Source of the DNA: an uncultured Caldilineaceae bacterium
GTDB taxonomy: Bacteria; Chloroflexota; Anaerolineae; Caldilineales; Caldilineaceae
DNA length: 64,000 nt
Direction: 5' to 3'
Assembly (NCBI GenBank): GCA_951813625.1
Contig: CATOTS010000034.1
Location: forward strand, 101,865 to 165,864
Positions 16,580-25,313 of the stretch are shown in pieces; position 1 is the stretch's first letter; each line of letters starts with the position of its first letter. The notes beneath the pieces are model-generated. The model worked only from the letters and a program-made list of their open reading frames with translations, had not been told where the DNA came from and made no database searches. Both the position numbers and the translations under genes were made by a program.

Positions 16580-17212
16580 ATGGCTGAACAGGAAAACATC
16601 GTGTCTAAGATTCAGTTGTTGGTCGAAGGTAACGACCACAGGAATTTCTTTAGGGCATTCATTTCGCACCTTGCGATCGAAGATATCCAAATCAGAAGTT
16701 TCGGAGGTGTGGGGGAGCTTGGTCGTTATTTACGAGCCTTTTTCAATGAACCGGGTTTTCGAGACAAGGTCGAATGCCTCGGCATCGTTCGTGATGCCGA
16801 AGATTCGGCTGTGGACGCCATAAGAAGCGTTCGATCAAGTTTGAAGCGGGTCGGACTGGAGCTGTCAGAAGATCCGAGAACTCCAAGTGACAACAGACCC
16901 TCCGTGGGTGTCTTGATTCTTCCTGGTGGCGGTCGACCTGGAATGCTCGAAACTCTCCTATGCGAGACATTCGCAGGCTCGATCGAAGACAACTGCATCA
17001 ACAGGTTCTTTGAATGCATTGAGCAAGGCGGCGTTGGGGAAATAAAGCGACTAGACAAGGCTCGCGCTTGGGCCTATTTGACGACGAGACCAGACCCCCA
17101 TCACTCCGTTGGATATGCAACTGCTAAGGGCTATTGGGGAGAACTTGATCAACCCGCATTCGACGTCATTCGGGAGTTTCTCAAGAATATGTGCTCGGAA
17201 GACTCTTCATGA
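16580..17212 (+). CDS. Toprim-like (DUF3226-type) protein, candidate nuclease effector
   Basis: A 210-residue protein whose N-terminus fits a Toprim fold: the acidic residue in QLLVEGNDHRNFF (about residue 16) and the DxxD-like RDAEDS after LGIVRDAE (about 74) correspond to the Toprim Glu and Asp-x-Asp metal sites. GVLILPGGGRPGMLETLLCET and the C-terminal WAYLTTRPDPHHSVGYA resemble DUF3226 proteins. It probably cleaves nucleic acid under control of the ATPase encoded immediately upstream. Low G+C like its partner. The family assignment is from memory of motifs; nuclease activity is inferred. Confidence 0.75.
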   Translation: MAEQENIVSKIQLLVEGNDHRNFFRAFISHLAIEDIQIRSFGGVGELGRYLRAFFNEPGFRDKVECLGIVRDAEDSAVDAIRSVRSSLKRVGLELSEDPRTPSDNRPSVGVLILPGGGRPGMLETLLCETFAGSIEDNCINRFFECIEQGGVGEIKRLDKARAWAYLTTRPDPHHSVGYATAKGYWGELDQPAFDVIREFLKNMCSEDSS

Positions 17213-17245
17213 TAATAACTGTATAGGCCAATCAGGAGCCGCCCC

Positions 17246-18025
17246 ATGTCGATCAAACAGTCGGTCTGTATCCCCATTTTGCCGCAGGACGTCATGCCCC
17301 GCGACCAGTTGTTTGCCGAAATCGCCGCCATTGGCTTCCCGGCGATCGAGATCTGGCAGCGCGGCGACGACTTTGTAGAACTCTGTCAGACGGCGGCCGA
17401 TTGCGGTCTACAGCTGATAAGCATGATCGGCCACGACTCGCTGCCCGACGGCCTCAACAACGCTGGCAACCACGACCGCATCGTAGATGAGCTGAAGGAC
17501 TCGGTCGACCTGGCAGTGGCGCACGGCCTACGTGCGCTGATCTGCTTCAGCGGCAACCACATTGCCGGTATGAGCAACGAGGAGGCGATCGCAAACACCG
17601 TCGCCGGTTTGCGCCGCGTTGCGCCCTACGCCGAAGACAACGGTATCGTTCTCATGCTCGAGCTGCTCAACTCCAAGGTCGACCACCCCAACTACCAGTG
17701 CGACAACAGCGCCTGGGGACTGGAAGTGCAGCGCCGGGTTGACAGCCCAAACGTCAAGCTTCTTTTTGACATTTACCACATGCAGATCATGGAAGGCGAC
17801 GTGTTGCGCACCATGACCGCCAATCTGGAGGCAATAGGCCATCTGCATACCGCGGGCAATCCGGGGCGGAATGAGCTCGACGACGCCCAGGAACTGAACT
17901 ACCGCGGCATCTGCCGTGTTCTCTCCGAAGCCGGTTACGAAGGGTATATCGGCCACGAATTCCGCCCGCGAGGTGACCTGGTTGCCGGGCTGCGCCAGGC
18001 ATTTGAACTGTGTAACGTCAACTGA
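17246..18025 (+). CDS. hydroxypyruvate isomerase-like TIM-barrel protein
   Basis: A 259-residue member of the Hyi/xylose-isomerase-like TIM-barrel family, which isomerise small keto/aldo acids or sugars. Metal and catalytic positions are recognisable: E139 (MLELLNSKVDHP), D175 (LLFDIYHMQIMEGD), H201 (GHLHTAGNPGRNE) and E238 (YIGHEFRPRGD). The YHMQ...EGD and AGNPGR phrases are characteristic of hydroxypyruvate isomerases. It begins the second plus-strand catabolic locus, 33 bases after the Toprim gene but with typical high G+C, so it belongs with the downstream genes. Confidence 0.9.
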   Translation: MSIKQSVCIPILPQDVMPRDQLFAEIAAIGFPAIEIWQRGDDFVELCQTAADCGLQLISMIGHDSLPDGLNNAGNHDRIVDELKDSVDLAVAHGLRALICFSGNHIAGMSNEEAIANTVAGLRRVAPYAEDNGIVLMLELLNSKVDHPNYQCDNSAWGLEVQRRVDSPNVKLLFDIYHMQIMEGDVLRTMTANLEAIGHLHTAGNPGRNELDDAQELNYRGICRVLSEAGYEGYIGHEFRPRGDLVAGLRQAFELCNVN

Positions 18026-18094
18026 GGCGCCGGACCCCGTTCGCCCGGGCTCGCTGCGCCTTTCGATCCCCGTTACCCTTCCACTGGAACCGAC

Positions 18095-19519
18095 ATGCCG
18101 AAACAGCCACACGTTATCTACATCCTTTCCGACGAGCATTTCGGCGGCGCCATGGGCCATATGGGCGATGCCAATGTGCGCACGCCCAACATGGACAGAA
18201 TGGCGGCGGAGGGGATCAGTTTCGAGCGGGCCTACGCCAACTGTCCTGTCTGTACGCCGTCGCGCGGCACGATTTTTTCGGGACGCCACGCGCACGCCGG
18301 CCCGGTACAGTTTTTCTTCGACGTGTTCAAGGCGAGCGCGCCGAGCACGGCGACGGCGCTGCGCGCGGCCGGTTACCACACCGCCTACTTCGGCAAGTGG
18401 CACTGCGGTGTCGTCCATGACCAGGAGCCGGCCCTGGTCCGGGAGCGGCGCGAAGAGTACACGCGCTGGCCGCATCGGACGCCCGAATATCATCGCGCCG
18501 GCTTCCAGGACTGGCACGGTTTCGAGATCAACAATGCCCCATTCAAAGGCTTCTACTATAATCGCGATGAGGCTGACCCGCGCTCGATGGAGGGTTATCA
18601 GACCGACTTTCTGACCGACCTCGCAATCGACTATCTGCGCGCCTACGACAGAGAGGAGCCGCTCTTCCTCGTTCTCAGCGTCGAGCCGCCCCACTTTCCG
18701 CTTGAGGCACCGGAGGCGTTCGAGCGTTTTGACCCCGACGCGCTGGAAACGCCGCCCAACTTCGCTGATTCACCGGAGATGCGCGCCCAGCTGGCCACCT
18801 ACTATGCGATGGTCGAGAACCTGGACTGGAACATCGGCAGGCTGGTCGAGGCGCTGGACGGTGTGCCCGACTTCAGGGACAACCGGTTGACAGTTTACTT
18901 TTCCGACCACGGCGACTACATGGGTTCGCATGGCGCGATCAACCGCAAAGAACATCCCCACGAGAACTCGGTCCGCATTCCGGCCATCTTCCACTGGCCG
19001 GAGCAGATCCCGGCGAAGGGCCGCCGCGACGGTCTGCTCTTCAGCCTCGTAGACCTGTTGCCCACCACGCTCGGTCTGCTTGGGCTGGACGTGCCGGGCC
19101 ACTGCCAGGGGACCGACTTCAGCGACGCGCTGCGGGGCGAGCGGGCGTTCAGGGGGCCCGAGGCTGTCCTGTTGGAAATGTCGGGCATTCCGCGCTGGAC
19201 TCTTGACTCTCTCGACTGGCGCGGGCTGGTCACTTCGCGCTGGAAGTATGCTTTCTATGAGACAGGTCATGAGTTGCTCTTCGACCTCGAGAACGACCCG
19301 TTCGAGATGAACAATCTTGTTGAAGCCGACCCGGAGACTTGCGCGGCGATGCGAGGGCGTCTGCTGGAATTGCTGGCCGACAGCCGCGAACCGTACTTCG
19401 ACGTACTGATTGAGGACGGCGCGCCGGTACAAGGCCCGGCGCTGGACGTAGGGGCGTCGCGGCGCAAGGGCAATCTGGCGCCTATCTGGCCTGAACTCGT
19501 CCGCCGCCTGGAATCGTGA
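18095..19519 (+). CDS. sulfatase, formylglycine-dependent
   Basis: A 474-residue type I sulfatase removing sulfate esters from an organic substrate. The maturation motif CTPSRG contains C53, which must be converted to formylglycine. Calcium ligands appear in ILSDEH (D13) and YFSDHGDYMGSHG. No signal peptide is seen, so it should be cytoplasmic and act after uptake. The layout resembles choline-sulfatase/arylsulfatase-type enzymes, but the substrate is not defined. No formylglycine-generating enzyme is in the window. Its stop overlaps the start of the next gene (GTGA). Confidence 0.94.
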   Translation: MPKQPHVIYILSDEHFGGAMGHMGDANVRTPNMDRMAAEGISFERAYANCPVCTPSRGTIFSGRHAHAGPVQFFFDVFKASAPSTATALRAAGYHTAYFGKWHCGVVHDQEPALVRERREEYTRWPHRTPEYHRAGFQDWHGFEINNAPFKGFYYNRDEADPRSMEGYQTDFLTDLAIDYLRAYDREEPLFLVLSVEPPHFPLEAPEAFERFDPDALETPPNFADSPEMRAQLATYYAMVENLDWNIGRLVEALDGVPDFRDNRLTVYFSDHGDYMGSHGAINRKEHPHENSVRIPAIFHWPEQIPAKGRRDGLLFSLVDLLPTTLGLLGLDVPGHCQGTDFSDALRGERAFRGPEAVLLEMSGIPRWTLDSLDWRGLVTSRWKYAFYETGHELLFDLENDPFEMNNLVEADPETCAAMRGRLLELLADSREPYFDVLIEDGAPVQGPALDVGASRRKGNLAPIWPELVRRLES

Positions 19520-20403
19520 CAGAGCTCGACTTTCAACTCCCGATCGACCTTGAACCCCACATAGAGGAGTGGACTACAGGCGCTTCGGTCGCCTTCGCCC
19601 TGCTGGGCAGCTACGCCCGCGGCGAGGCAGGCCATTTCAGCGACGTGGACGTCGTCCACTTTGTAAACGACGAAAAGCTTGCAGATAGCAGCTGCAGCTT
19701 CTTGATCGAGAGAATCGCCGGCAGTAATGCATCGAACCCATCCAGGGGCGGCAAGTACTTTCCCTGCCTGGTCGTGCGAAGCACCGCGACGCCAAGCCAG
19801 GTTGAAAGTTGGTTCACTGAGCCGTGGCAGGCGGTCAATTTCGTCGCGGGACTACGCGAAGGACGCTCTCTTTGGGATCCTCAAGGCGCTTTTGCCGCCA
19901 TTCAGGAGAGGGCGCGCCGATTTGCGTGGACGGCGGCGATCCAGGAAAAGGCGAGCCGCCGAGCGGGCGAGGAAGTGGTCGGCTGGATCGAGGAAGTTCA
20001 CAAGGGGCTGGAAGGATTGCGTCGCAACGACACAGGCCGGTTGCTCAACGCCCGCTTCGGCCTGTCATGGGGTCTGGCCGGGGTGATGCGGCTGCAGAAA
20101 GGCGTCCTATCAGCCAGTGACAACGCCTTTTACGACGACGTTATCGGCGCCGTCGGTGCGGATAGCGAATGGGCTTGCCTGCTTCGTCGCGCTTTCGGCG
20201 TATCAAGTGGAGACTCAGGCGCTCGTTGCTTGCTACACGAAATGGTGCACGCCGGACTGCTCCTCTACTGCGAAACATTTGAACTGCTGAAGGATGCGAT
20301 TGCAGTTGAGCACTATCCTCTGATCGAGGCGACAGTTCGCTGCATTCGCTCAGAGGTGGGCCCCCACAACCGGATCGACGCGCGCGCCAGAACGGGAGGG
20401 TGA
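19516..20403 (+). CDS. nucleotidyltransferase-domain protein
   Basis: A 295-residue protein with an N-terminal Pol-beta-like nucleotidyltransferase signature: GSYARGEAGHFSDVDVV, giving G31-S32 and the catalytic pair D43/D45. The remainder is helical with no motif I recognise and resembles the accessory domain of aminoglycoside-type or MNT-type transferases. The GTG start overlaps the sulfatase stop by 4 bases, so the two are translationally coupled. The real substrate is unknown; this could be an orphan antitoxin-like NTase or a small-molecule nucleotidyltransferase. Confidence 0.8.
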   Translation: MTELDFQLPIDLEPHIEEWTTGASVAFALLGSYARGEAGHFSDVDVVHFVNDEKLADSSCSFLIERIAGSNASNPSRGGKYFPCLVVRSTATPSQVESWFTEPWQAVNFVAGLREGRSLWDPQGAFAAIQERARRFAWTAAIQEKASRRAGEEVVGWIEEVHKGLEGLRRNDTGRLLNARFGLSWGLAGVMRLQKGVLSASDNAFYDDVIGAVGADSEWACLLRRAFGVSSGDSGARCLLHEMVHAGLLLYCETFELLKDAIAVEHYPLIEATVRCIRSEVGPHNRIDARARTGG

Positions 20404-20505
20404 TGACTTTTCTGAATGCGCGACACCAGTTGCGCCGTTCGCGGTTTCTTCGGTAAGATTAGGCCGCAAACGGTCGCCCCGTCCATTCCCACAGGAGTTG
20501 GCCAC

Positions 20506-21294
20506 ATGCTGACACAGGAACAGGTAGACTTTTACCACGAAAACGGCTTCCTGCGCATCCCCAAGGTCTTCACGCCCGAAGAGACCCAGGAGCTCTCCGA
20601 AGAGATGGACAGGCTGGTCGAGGACTGGGCCTTCACCAGCCCCGGTTGGAGCGGCCCCTGGCGTCTGGCCTACATGGATCCGGAGACAGAAAAGAGATCG
20701 AAACTGACGGCGATGCACGACCTCCACTTTTACTCGGTAGCCTGGATGCGCGCGGCCACGAATCCGAAGCTGGCTGGGGCCCTCGGCCAGCTATTGGGTG
20801 AGAACGTCGAATTGCACCACACAACGATGCACATAAAGCCGCCGCAGACCGGTCACCCTTTCCCAATGCACCAGGACAACCCCTTCTACGGCCACCAGGA
20901 TGGTCGCTTTATCGACACGCTGGTCCATCTCGACGATACCTGTCATGAGAACGGCGAAATTCGCTTTCTTGCAGGCTCTCACAAGATGGGTCACCTCGAC
21001 CATATCATAGAGACCGAGGACGGTCCTTGCTCGCCTCATCTGCCCACTGACAAGTTTCACCTGGAGGACACGGTTGCGGTTCCGGCAAGGGCGGGCGACG
21101 TCGTGATATTCTGCATCGATACCGTGCACGGGTCCTACATTAACCAGACGCAGAAGCCGCGCCGGCTTGTGCGCATGGGCTACCGCGACCCGGACAATCG
21201 CCAGGAATACGGTCAGAGCCTGGGGCGACCGGGTGTGATGGTCAGCGGTTACAGGATGCGCCAGGAAGGTGACGAACTGCTTCCGATTGCATGA
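20506..21294 (+). CDS. phytanoyl-CoA dioxygenase (PhyH) family protein, tandem copy 1
   Basis: A 262-residue PhyH oxygenase with ligands H122 and D124 (MHQDNPFYGH), H208 (DTVHGSY) and the basic KPRRLVR as the 2-oxoglutarate site. ATG 20506 is preceded by ACAGGAG; the frame extends 30 codons upstream but without family similarity. It is closely paralogous to the next gene, with most of the first 230 residues identical and all motif positions at the same residue numbers, so the pair arose by tandem duplication. Confidence 0.92.
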   Translation: MLTQEQVDFYHENGFLRIPKVFTPEETQELSEEMDRLVEDWAFTSPGWSGPWRLAYMDPETEKRSKLTAMHDLHFYSVAWMRAATNPKLAGALGQLLGENVELHHTTMHIKPPQTGHPFPMHQDNPFYGHQDGRFIDTLVHLDDTCHENGEIRFLAGSHKMGHLDHIIETEDGPCSPHLPTDKFHLEDTVAVPARAGDVVIFCIDTVHGSYINQTQKPRRLVRMGYRDPDNRQEYGQSLGRPGVMVSGYRMRQEGDELLPIA

Positions 21295-21348
21295 TTTACG
21301 GACGAGGCGGCCAGATTCAGCCACAGGCCCGGGACAGGAGACGACCAA

Positions 21349-22149
21349 ATGCTGACACAGCAGCAGATCAATTTCTACCACGAGCACGGCTACCTGCGCA
21401 TACCGCAGGTGTTCACGCCAGAGGAGACGCAGGAGCTCTCCGACGAGCTGGACCGGCTGGTCGAGGACTGGGCTTTCACGAGCCCGGGTTGGACCGGTCC
21501 CTGGCGACAGGCTTACATGGACCCTGAGACCGAGAAAAAGGCCAAGTTGACGGCGATGCAGGACCTGCACTACTACTCGGTTGTCTGGATGCGTGCGGCT
21601 ACCAATCCGAAACTGGCTGAGGCGCTGAGCGATCTGCTGGGCGGGAACGTCGAACTCCACCACACGACGCTGCACATCAAGCCGCCCCAGTCGGGTCAGC
21701 CCTTTCCAATGCACCAGGACAACCCGTTCTACCCGCATCAGGACGGGCGCTTCATCGACGTACTCGTGCATTTGGACGATACCTGCCACGAGAACGGCGA
21801 GATACGATTTCTCGACGGCTCGCACAAACTGGGACACCTCGAACACATCACCGAAACCGAGGACGGTCCCTGCTCTCCCCATTTGCCGACCGACAAGTTC
21901 CATCTCGATGAAACGGTTCCGGTTCCAGCCAAGGCGGGCGACGTCGTTCTATTCTGCATCGACACTGTGCACGGGTCGTACATAAACCAGACGAAAAAGC
22001 CGCGCCGACTCGTGCGTATGGGCTACCGAGACCCGCAGAACCCTGAGGTGGCAGGCAAGAGAGTAGAGCGTGCCGGCATGATCGTGAGCGGGTACCGCGA
22101 ACGCAAAGAGGGCGACGAGCCCTGGCCGACGAAGGCTGCCCATCTTTAG
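21349..22149 (+). CDS. phytanoyl-CoA dioxygenase (PhyH) family protein, tandem copy 2
   Basis: A 266-residue paralogue of the preceding gene. It conserves H122, D124, H208 and the KPRRLVRMGYRDP segment. It differs mainly after residue 230, where the tail is NPEVAGKRVERAGMIVSGYR. The start has GGGACAGGAGAC upstream. It is followed 34 bases later by the first GMC oxidoreductase. The oxygenase pair next to the oxidoreductase pair suggests two parallel enzyme sets for related substrates, or a heteromeric arrangement. Confidence 0.92.
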   Translation: MLTQQQINFYHEHGYLRIPQVFTPEETQELSDELDRLVEDWAFTSPGWTGPWRQAYMDPETEKKAKLTAMQDLHYYSVVWMRAATNPKLAEALSDLLGGNVELHHTTLHIKPPQSGQPFPMHQDNPFYPHQDGRFIDVLVHLDDTCHENGEIRFLDGSHKLGHLEHITETEDGPCSPHLPTDKFHLDETVPVPAKAGDVVLFCIDTVHGSYINQTKKPRRLVRMGYRDPQNPEVAGKRVERAGMIVSGYRERKEGDEPWPTKAAHL

Positions 22150-22183
22150 ACGAGAATTCCGCACTGTGGGGAATCGCTGACGC

Positions 22184-23713
22184 GTGATCTATGACACGGT
22201 GATTGTGGGCGCGGGCTCGGCAGGAAACATCCTCGCCTCGCGCCTGACCGAAGACCCGACCCACAGACTGCTCCTGCTTGAAGCCGGGCCGGACTATCCA
22301 TCTCGGCAAAGTCTGCCTGAAGATGTCAGGCTGGGCTTCGGGTCGTCCGCAGGCATCATTGCGACGAGCCACGATTGGGGTTACGCCGGGGAGGCGAGCG
22401 CGCGGCGCGAAGAAATGCCGGTGCCGCGCGGCAGGATTGTTGGCGGCTCGAGCGCGGTCAACGCCCAGATCTTGTTGCGCGGCGTTCCACAGGATTTTGC
22501 AGCTTGGGCCGCGATGGGCAATGAACGCTGGAGTTTCGACCAGGTCTTGCCTTACTATTGCAAGCTTGAAGACGACCTGGACTTCGGCGCAGACGACTAC
22601 CACGGCGATGAAGGTCCTATCAGAGTTCGCCGCTATCCCGAGGAGGAGTGGAGCCCGGACCAGGCCGCTTGGGCAGAGGCTTGCCGCCGGGCCGGGTTCT
22701 CGGAATGCCCCGACGCCAACCGGCCTGACTCGACCGGGGTGGGCCCTTTTCCGCTCAACACGATCGACGGGGTCCGCCAGAGCACCGCCATTACCTACCT
22801 TGCTGCGGCCCGCAGCCGGCCCAATTTAGCCATCCTCGCCGATTGCACGACCCGACGTATACTGTTGGAAAATGGACGCGCGGTAGGCGTGGAAGTGGAG
22901 CGCGGCGGACAGACCGAGAGACTTTACGCGGAAGACGTCGTTCTCTGCGCCGGTGCGGTAGGTACCCCGCAGATCATGATGCTATCCGGCTTGGGGCCGG
23001 CCGCTCATCTGCGTGAGATTGGCGTGGATGTCAAACATCACCTGCCGGGCGTCGGCCAGAATCTGCGCGATCACCCCACGGTAAACCTGTTCTGGAAGCT
23101 GAAATTCAAGCCAGCCAACCTGACTCACTGGCACCAGGTTGCGCTGCGCTACACCGCCGACGGTTCCGACGCGGCAAATGACATGATCGTCTACACTGGG
23201 GCCACGCCGGACTTGAACGGCGAGACCGAGGAGATGCTGTTTGTGCGCCCGACCGTGAATCTGGCCGTCGGCCAGGGCGAACTGCGCCTGCGAAGCGCAG
23301 AGATCCACGATAAACCGGCACTATACTACCGCTACTTTGAAGAACCTTTCGACCGCAAGCGTCAGCGGGAGGCAATCCGCCTCTGTACGGAGTTGGTCGA
23401 GGAGTACGCCGGTTTTCGGTCTCTGCTGGGCCCTGTGCTCAACGGCCCTGGCGCTGCGCTGCATGACGATGAGGCGCTGGACCGCTGGATGCTTGCCGAA
23501 GCTGACACCGGCCACCACACTTCGAGCACTTGCAAGATGGGCCAGCCCAGCGATCCGCTCGCCGTCGCCGATCAGTCGGGCCGCGTCCACGGCGTCGAAG
23601 GCTTGCGCATTGTCGACGCCTCGCTCATGCCCGACAGTGTGCGGGCAAACATCAATGCCACGGTAATGATGATGGCTGAGAAGATCGCTGCCGAAATGGT
23701 TGAGGGCAACTGA
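22184..23713 (+). CDS. GMC family FAD-dependent oxidoreductase, tandem copy 1
   Basis: A 509-residue glucose-methanol-choline (choline dehydrogenase-like) oxidoreductase that oxidises an alcohol group using FAD. The FAD-binding start VIVGAGSAGNILASRL is at residues 6-21, the second signature RIVGGSSAVNAQ follows near residue 86, and the active-site pair is in GHHTSSTCKMG (about H445) and RANINAT (about N489). The GTG start gives MIYDTVIVGAG directly. It is paralogous to the next gene, whose GTG start directly follows its stop. It acts in the cytoplasm; no signal peptide is visible. Confidence 0.94.
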   Translation: MIYDTVIVGAGSAGNILASRLTEDPTHRLLLLEAGPDYPSRQSLPEDVRLGFGSSAGIIATSHDWGYAGEASARREEMPVPRGRIVGGSSAVNAQILLRGVPQDFAAWAAMGNERWSFDQVLPYYCKLEDDLDFGADDYHGDEGPIRVRRYPEEEWSPDQAAWAEACRRAGFSECPDANRPDSTGVGPFPLNTIDGVRQSTAITYLAAARSRPNLAILADCTTRRILLENGRAVGVEVERGGQTERLYAEDVVLCAGAVGTPQIMMLSGLGPAAHLREIGVDVKHHLPGVGQNLRDHPTVNLFWKLKFKPANLTHWHQVALRYTADGSDAANDMIVYTGATPDLNGETEEMLFVRPTVNLAVGQGELRLRSAEIHDKPALYYRYFEEPFDRKRQREAIRLCTELVEEYAGFRSLLGPVLNGPGAALHDDEALDRWMLAEADTGHHTSSTCKMGQPSDPLAVADQSGRVHGVEGLRIVDASLMPDSVRANINATVMMMAEKIAAEMVEGN

Positions 23714-25252
23714 GTGGGAAAGCAACAGGTGATCTACGACACCTTAGTCGTGGGCGCCGGCTCAGCGGGAATCGTGTTGGCCGCTCGCCTATCGGAAGAC
23801 CCGGCCCGACAAGTGCTGCTGCTGGAGGCGGGACCGGACTATCCGACTGCGGAAAGCCTGCCGGACGACATTCTGCTGGGCCACGGCTCGCCCTCCGGCA
23901 TATACTCGATGAGCCATGACTGGGGATACAGGGGGCAGGCGACGCCCTTGTCCGCTGACATGATCGTCCCGCGCGGCAGGTTGGTGGGCGGTTCGAGCGC
24001 AGTTAACTCGCAAATCTTTTTGCGCGGCGTGCCAGAGGACTTCGGGGCCTGGACGGCCATGGGCAACGACCGCTGGAGCTTCGACGAGGTCCTGCCCTTC
24101 TACTGCAAGGTGGAAAACGATCGCGACTACGGCGGCGCGGCCTATCACGGCGATGACGGCCCGATCGGCGTGCGGCGCTATTCGGAGGAGGAGTGGGCGC
24201 CTGTGCAACAGGCCTGGGTAGACGCCTGCCGCGAGTCAGGGTTTCCCGATTGCCCGGACGCCAACCGGCCGCAGTCGACCGGCGCCGGCCCCTATCCGCT
24301 CAACAATATCGACGGCGTGCGCCAGAGCACAGCGGTGACCTATCTGGCCGGTGCGCGCGGCCGCCGAAACCTGCGTATCGGGGCGAACTGCACAACCCGG
24401 CGCGTGCTGCTTGAGGGCGGGCGAGCGGTTGGCGTGGAATTAGAACGCGACGGGCGGTTGGAGCGGCTCTACGCCGAGGAAGTCGTTCTCAGCGCGGGGG
24501 CAATTGCCACTCCGCAGATCATGATGCTTTCCGGCTTTGGGCCGGAGGCGCACCTGCGGGAGATCGGTGTGGAGGTGCGCCGCCATCTGCCCGGCGTAGG
24601 CTGCAATCTGCGCGACCATCCGACTGCCGGCCTGCGCTGGCAATTGAAGTTCCGGCCGGCGACGCACCAACACTGGCTGCAGACCGGTCTCCGCTACACG
24701 GCTGACGGTTCGGATATGCCGAATGACATGATCGTCTACATCTTCGCGTCGCCGAGTATTCCGGACGATCCGGACGAGTTTCTCAATCTGCTGCCGGTAG
24801 TCAACCTGGCGGTTGGGCAGGGGGAGCTGCGACTGCGCAGCGATGACATTCACGACAAGCCGCTGCTCAATTACCGTTACTTTGAGGAGGCGTTCGACCG
24901 AAAGCGACAGCGAGAAGGGCTGCGGTTGTGTATGGAGCTGGTTGAGGGGCACGCGCCCTTTCGTGAGCTGCTCGGCCCAAAGCTGCGAAGTCCGGGCAGC
25001 GCTCTTGACGACGATAGCGCGCTGGACCGCTGGATCCTCGAATACGCCGAAACCTGTCATCACTCCTCAGGCACCTGCAAGATGGGTCCGGACAGCGACC
25101 CGCTGGCCGTTGCCGACCAGTCGGGGCGCGTCCACGGCGTTGACGGGCTACGTATCGTGGACGCATCGCTGATGCCCGACTGTGTGCGCGCCAACATCAA
25201 CGCCACAACTATGATGATGGCAGAGAAGATCGCGGACGAGATGCGAGCCTGA
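23714..25252 (+). CDS. GMC family FAD-dependent oxidoreductase, tandem copy 2
   Basis: A 512-residue GMC oxidoreductase, a clear duplicate of the upstream gene (same signatures, the same NRP.STG.GP.PLN segment and the same C-terminal DQSGRVHGV.GLRIVDASLM). The catalytic pair lies near H450 (CHHSSGTCKMG) and N492 (RANINAT). GTG 23714 directly follows the previous stop, so the genes are coupled; a GTG five codons further in is a possible alternative. Together with the tandem dioxygenases it forms a duplicated oxidative module. Confidence 0.94.
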   Translation: MGKQQVIYDTLVVGAGSAGIVLAARLSEDPARQVLLLEAGPDYPTAESLPDDILLGHGSPSGIYSMSHDWGYRGQATPLSADMIVPRGRLVGGSSAVNSQIFLRGVPEDFGAWTAMGNDRWSFDEVLPFYCKVENDRDYGGAAYHGDDGPIGVRRYSEEEWAPVQQAWVDACRESGFPDCPDANRPQSTGAGPYPLNNIDGVRQSTAVTYLAGARGRRNLRIGANCTTRRVLLEGGRAVGVELERDGRLERLYAEEVVLSAGAIATPQIMMLSGFGPEAHLREIGVEVRRHLPGVGCNLRDHPTAGLRWQLKFRPATHQHWLQTGLRYTADGSDMPNDMIVYIFASPSIPDDPDEFLNLLPVVNLAVGQGELRLRSDDIHDKPLLNYRYFEEAFDRKRQREGLRLCMELVEGHAPFRELLGPKLRSPGSALDDDSALDRWILEYAETCHHSSGTCKMGPDSDPLAVADQSGRVHGVDGLRIVDASLMPDCVRANINATTMMMAEKIADEMRA

Positions 25253-25313
25253 ATCTAAACACCAGAGCGCCCGAGAGCTGAGGGGCCCGACCGCAAAAAA
25301 CGGAGTCGCACCT

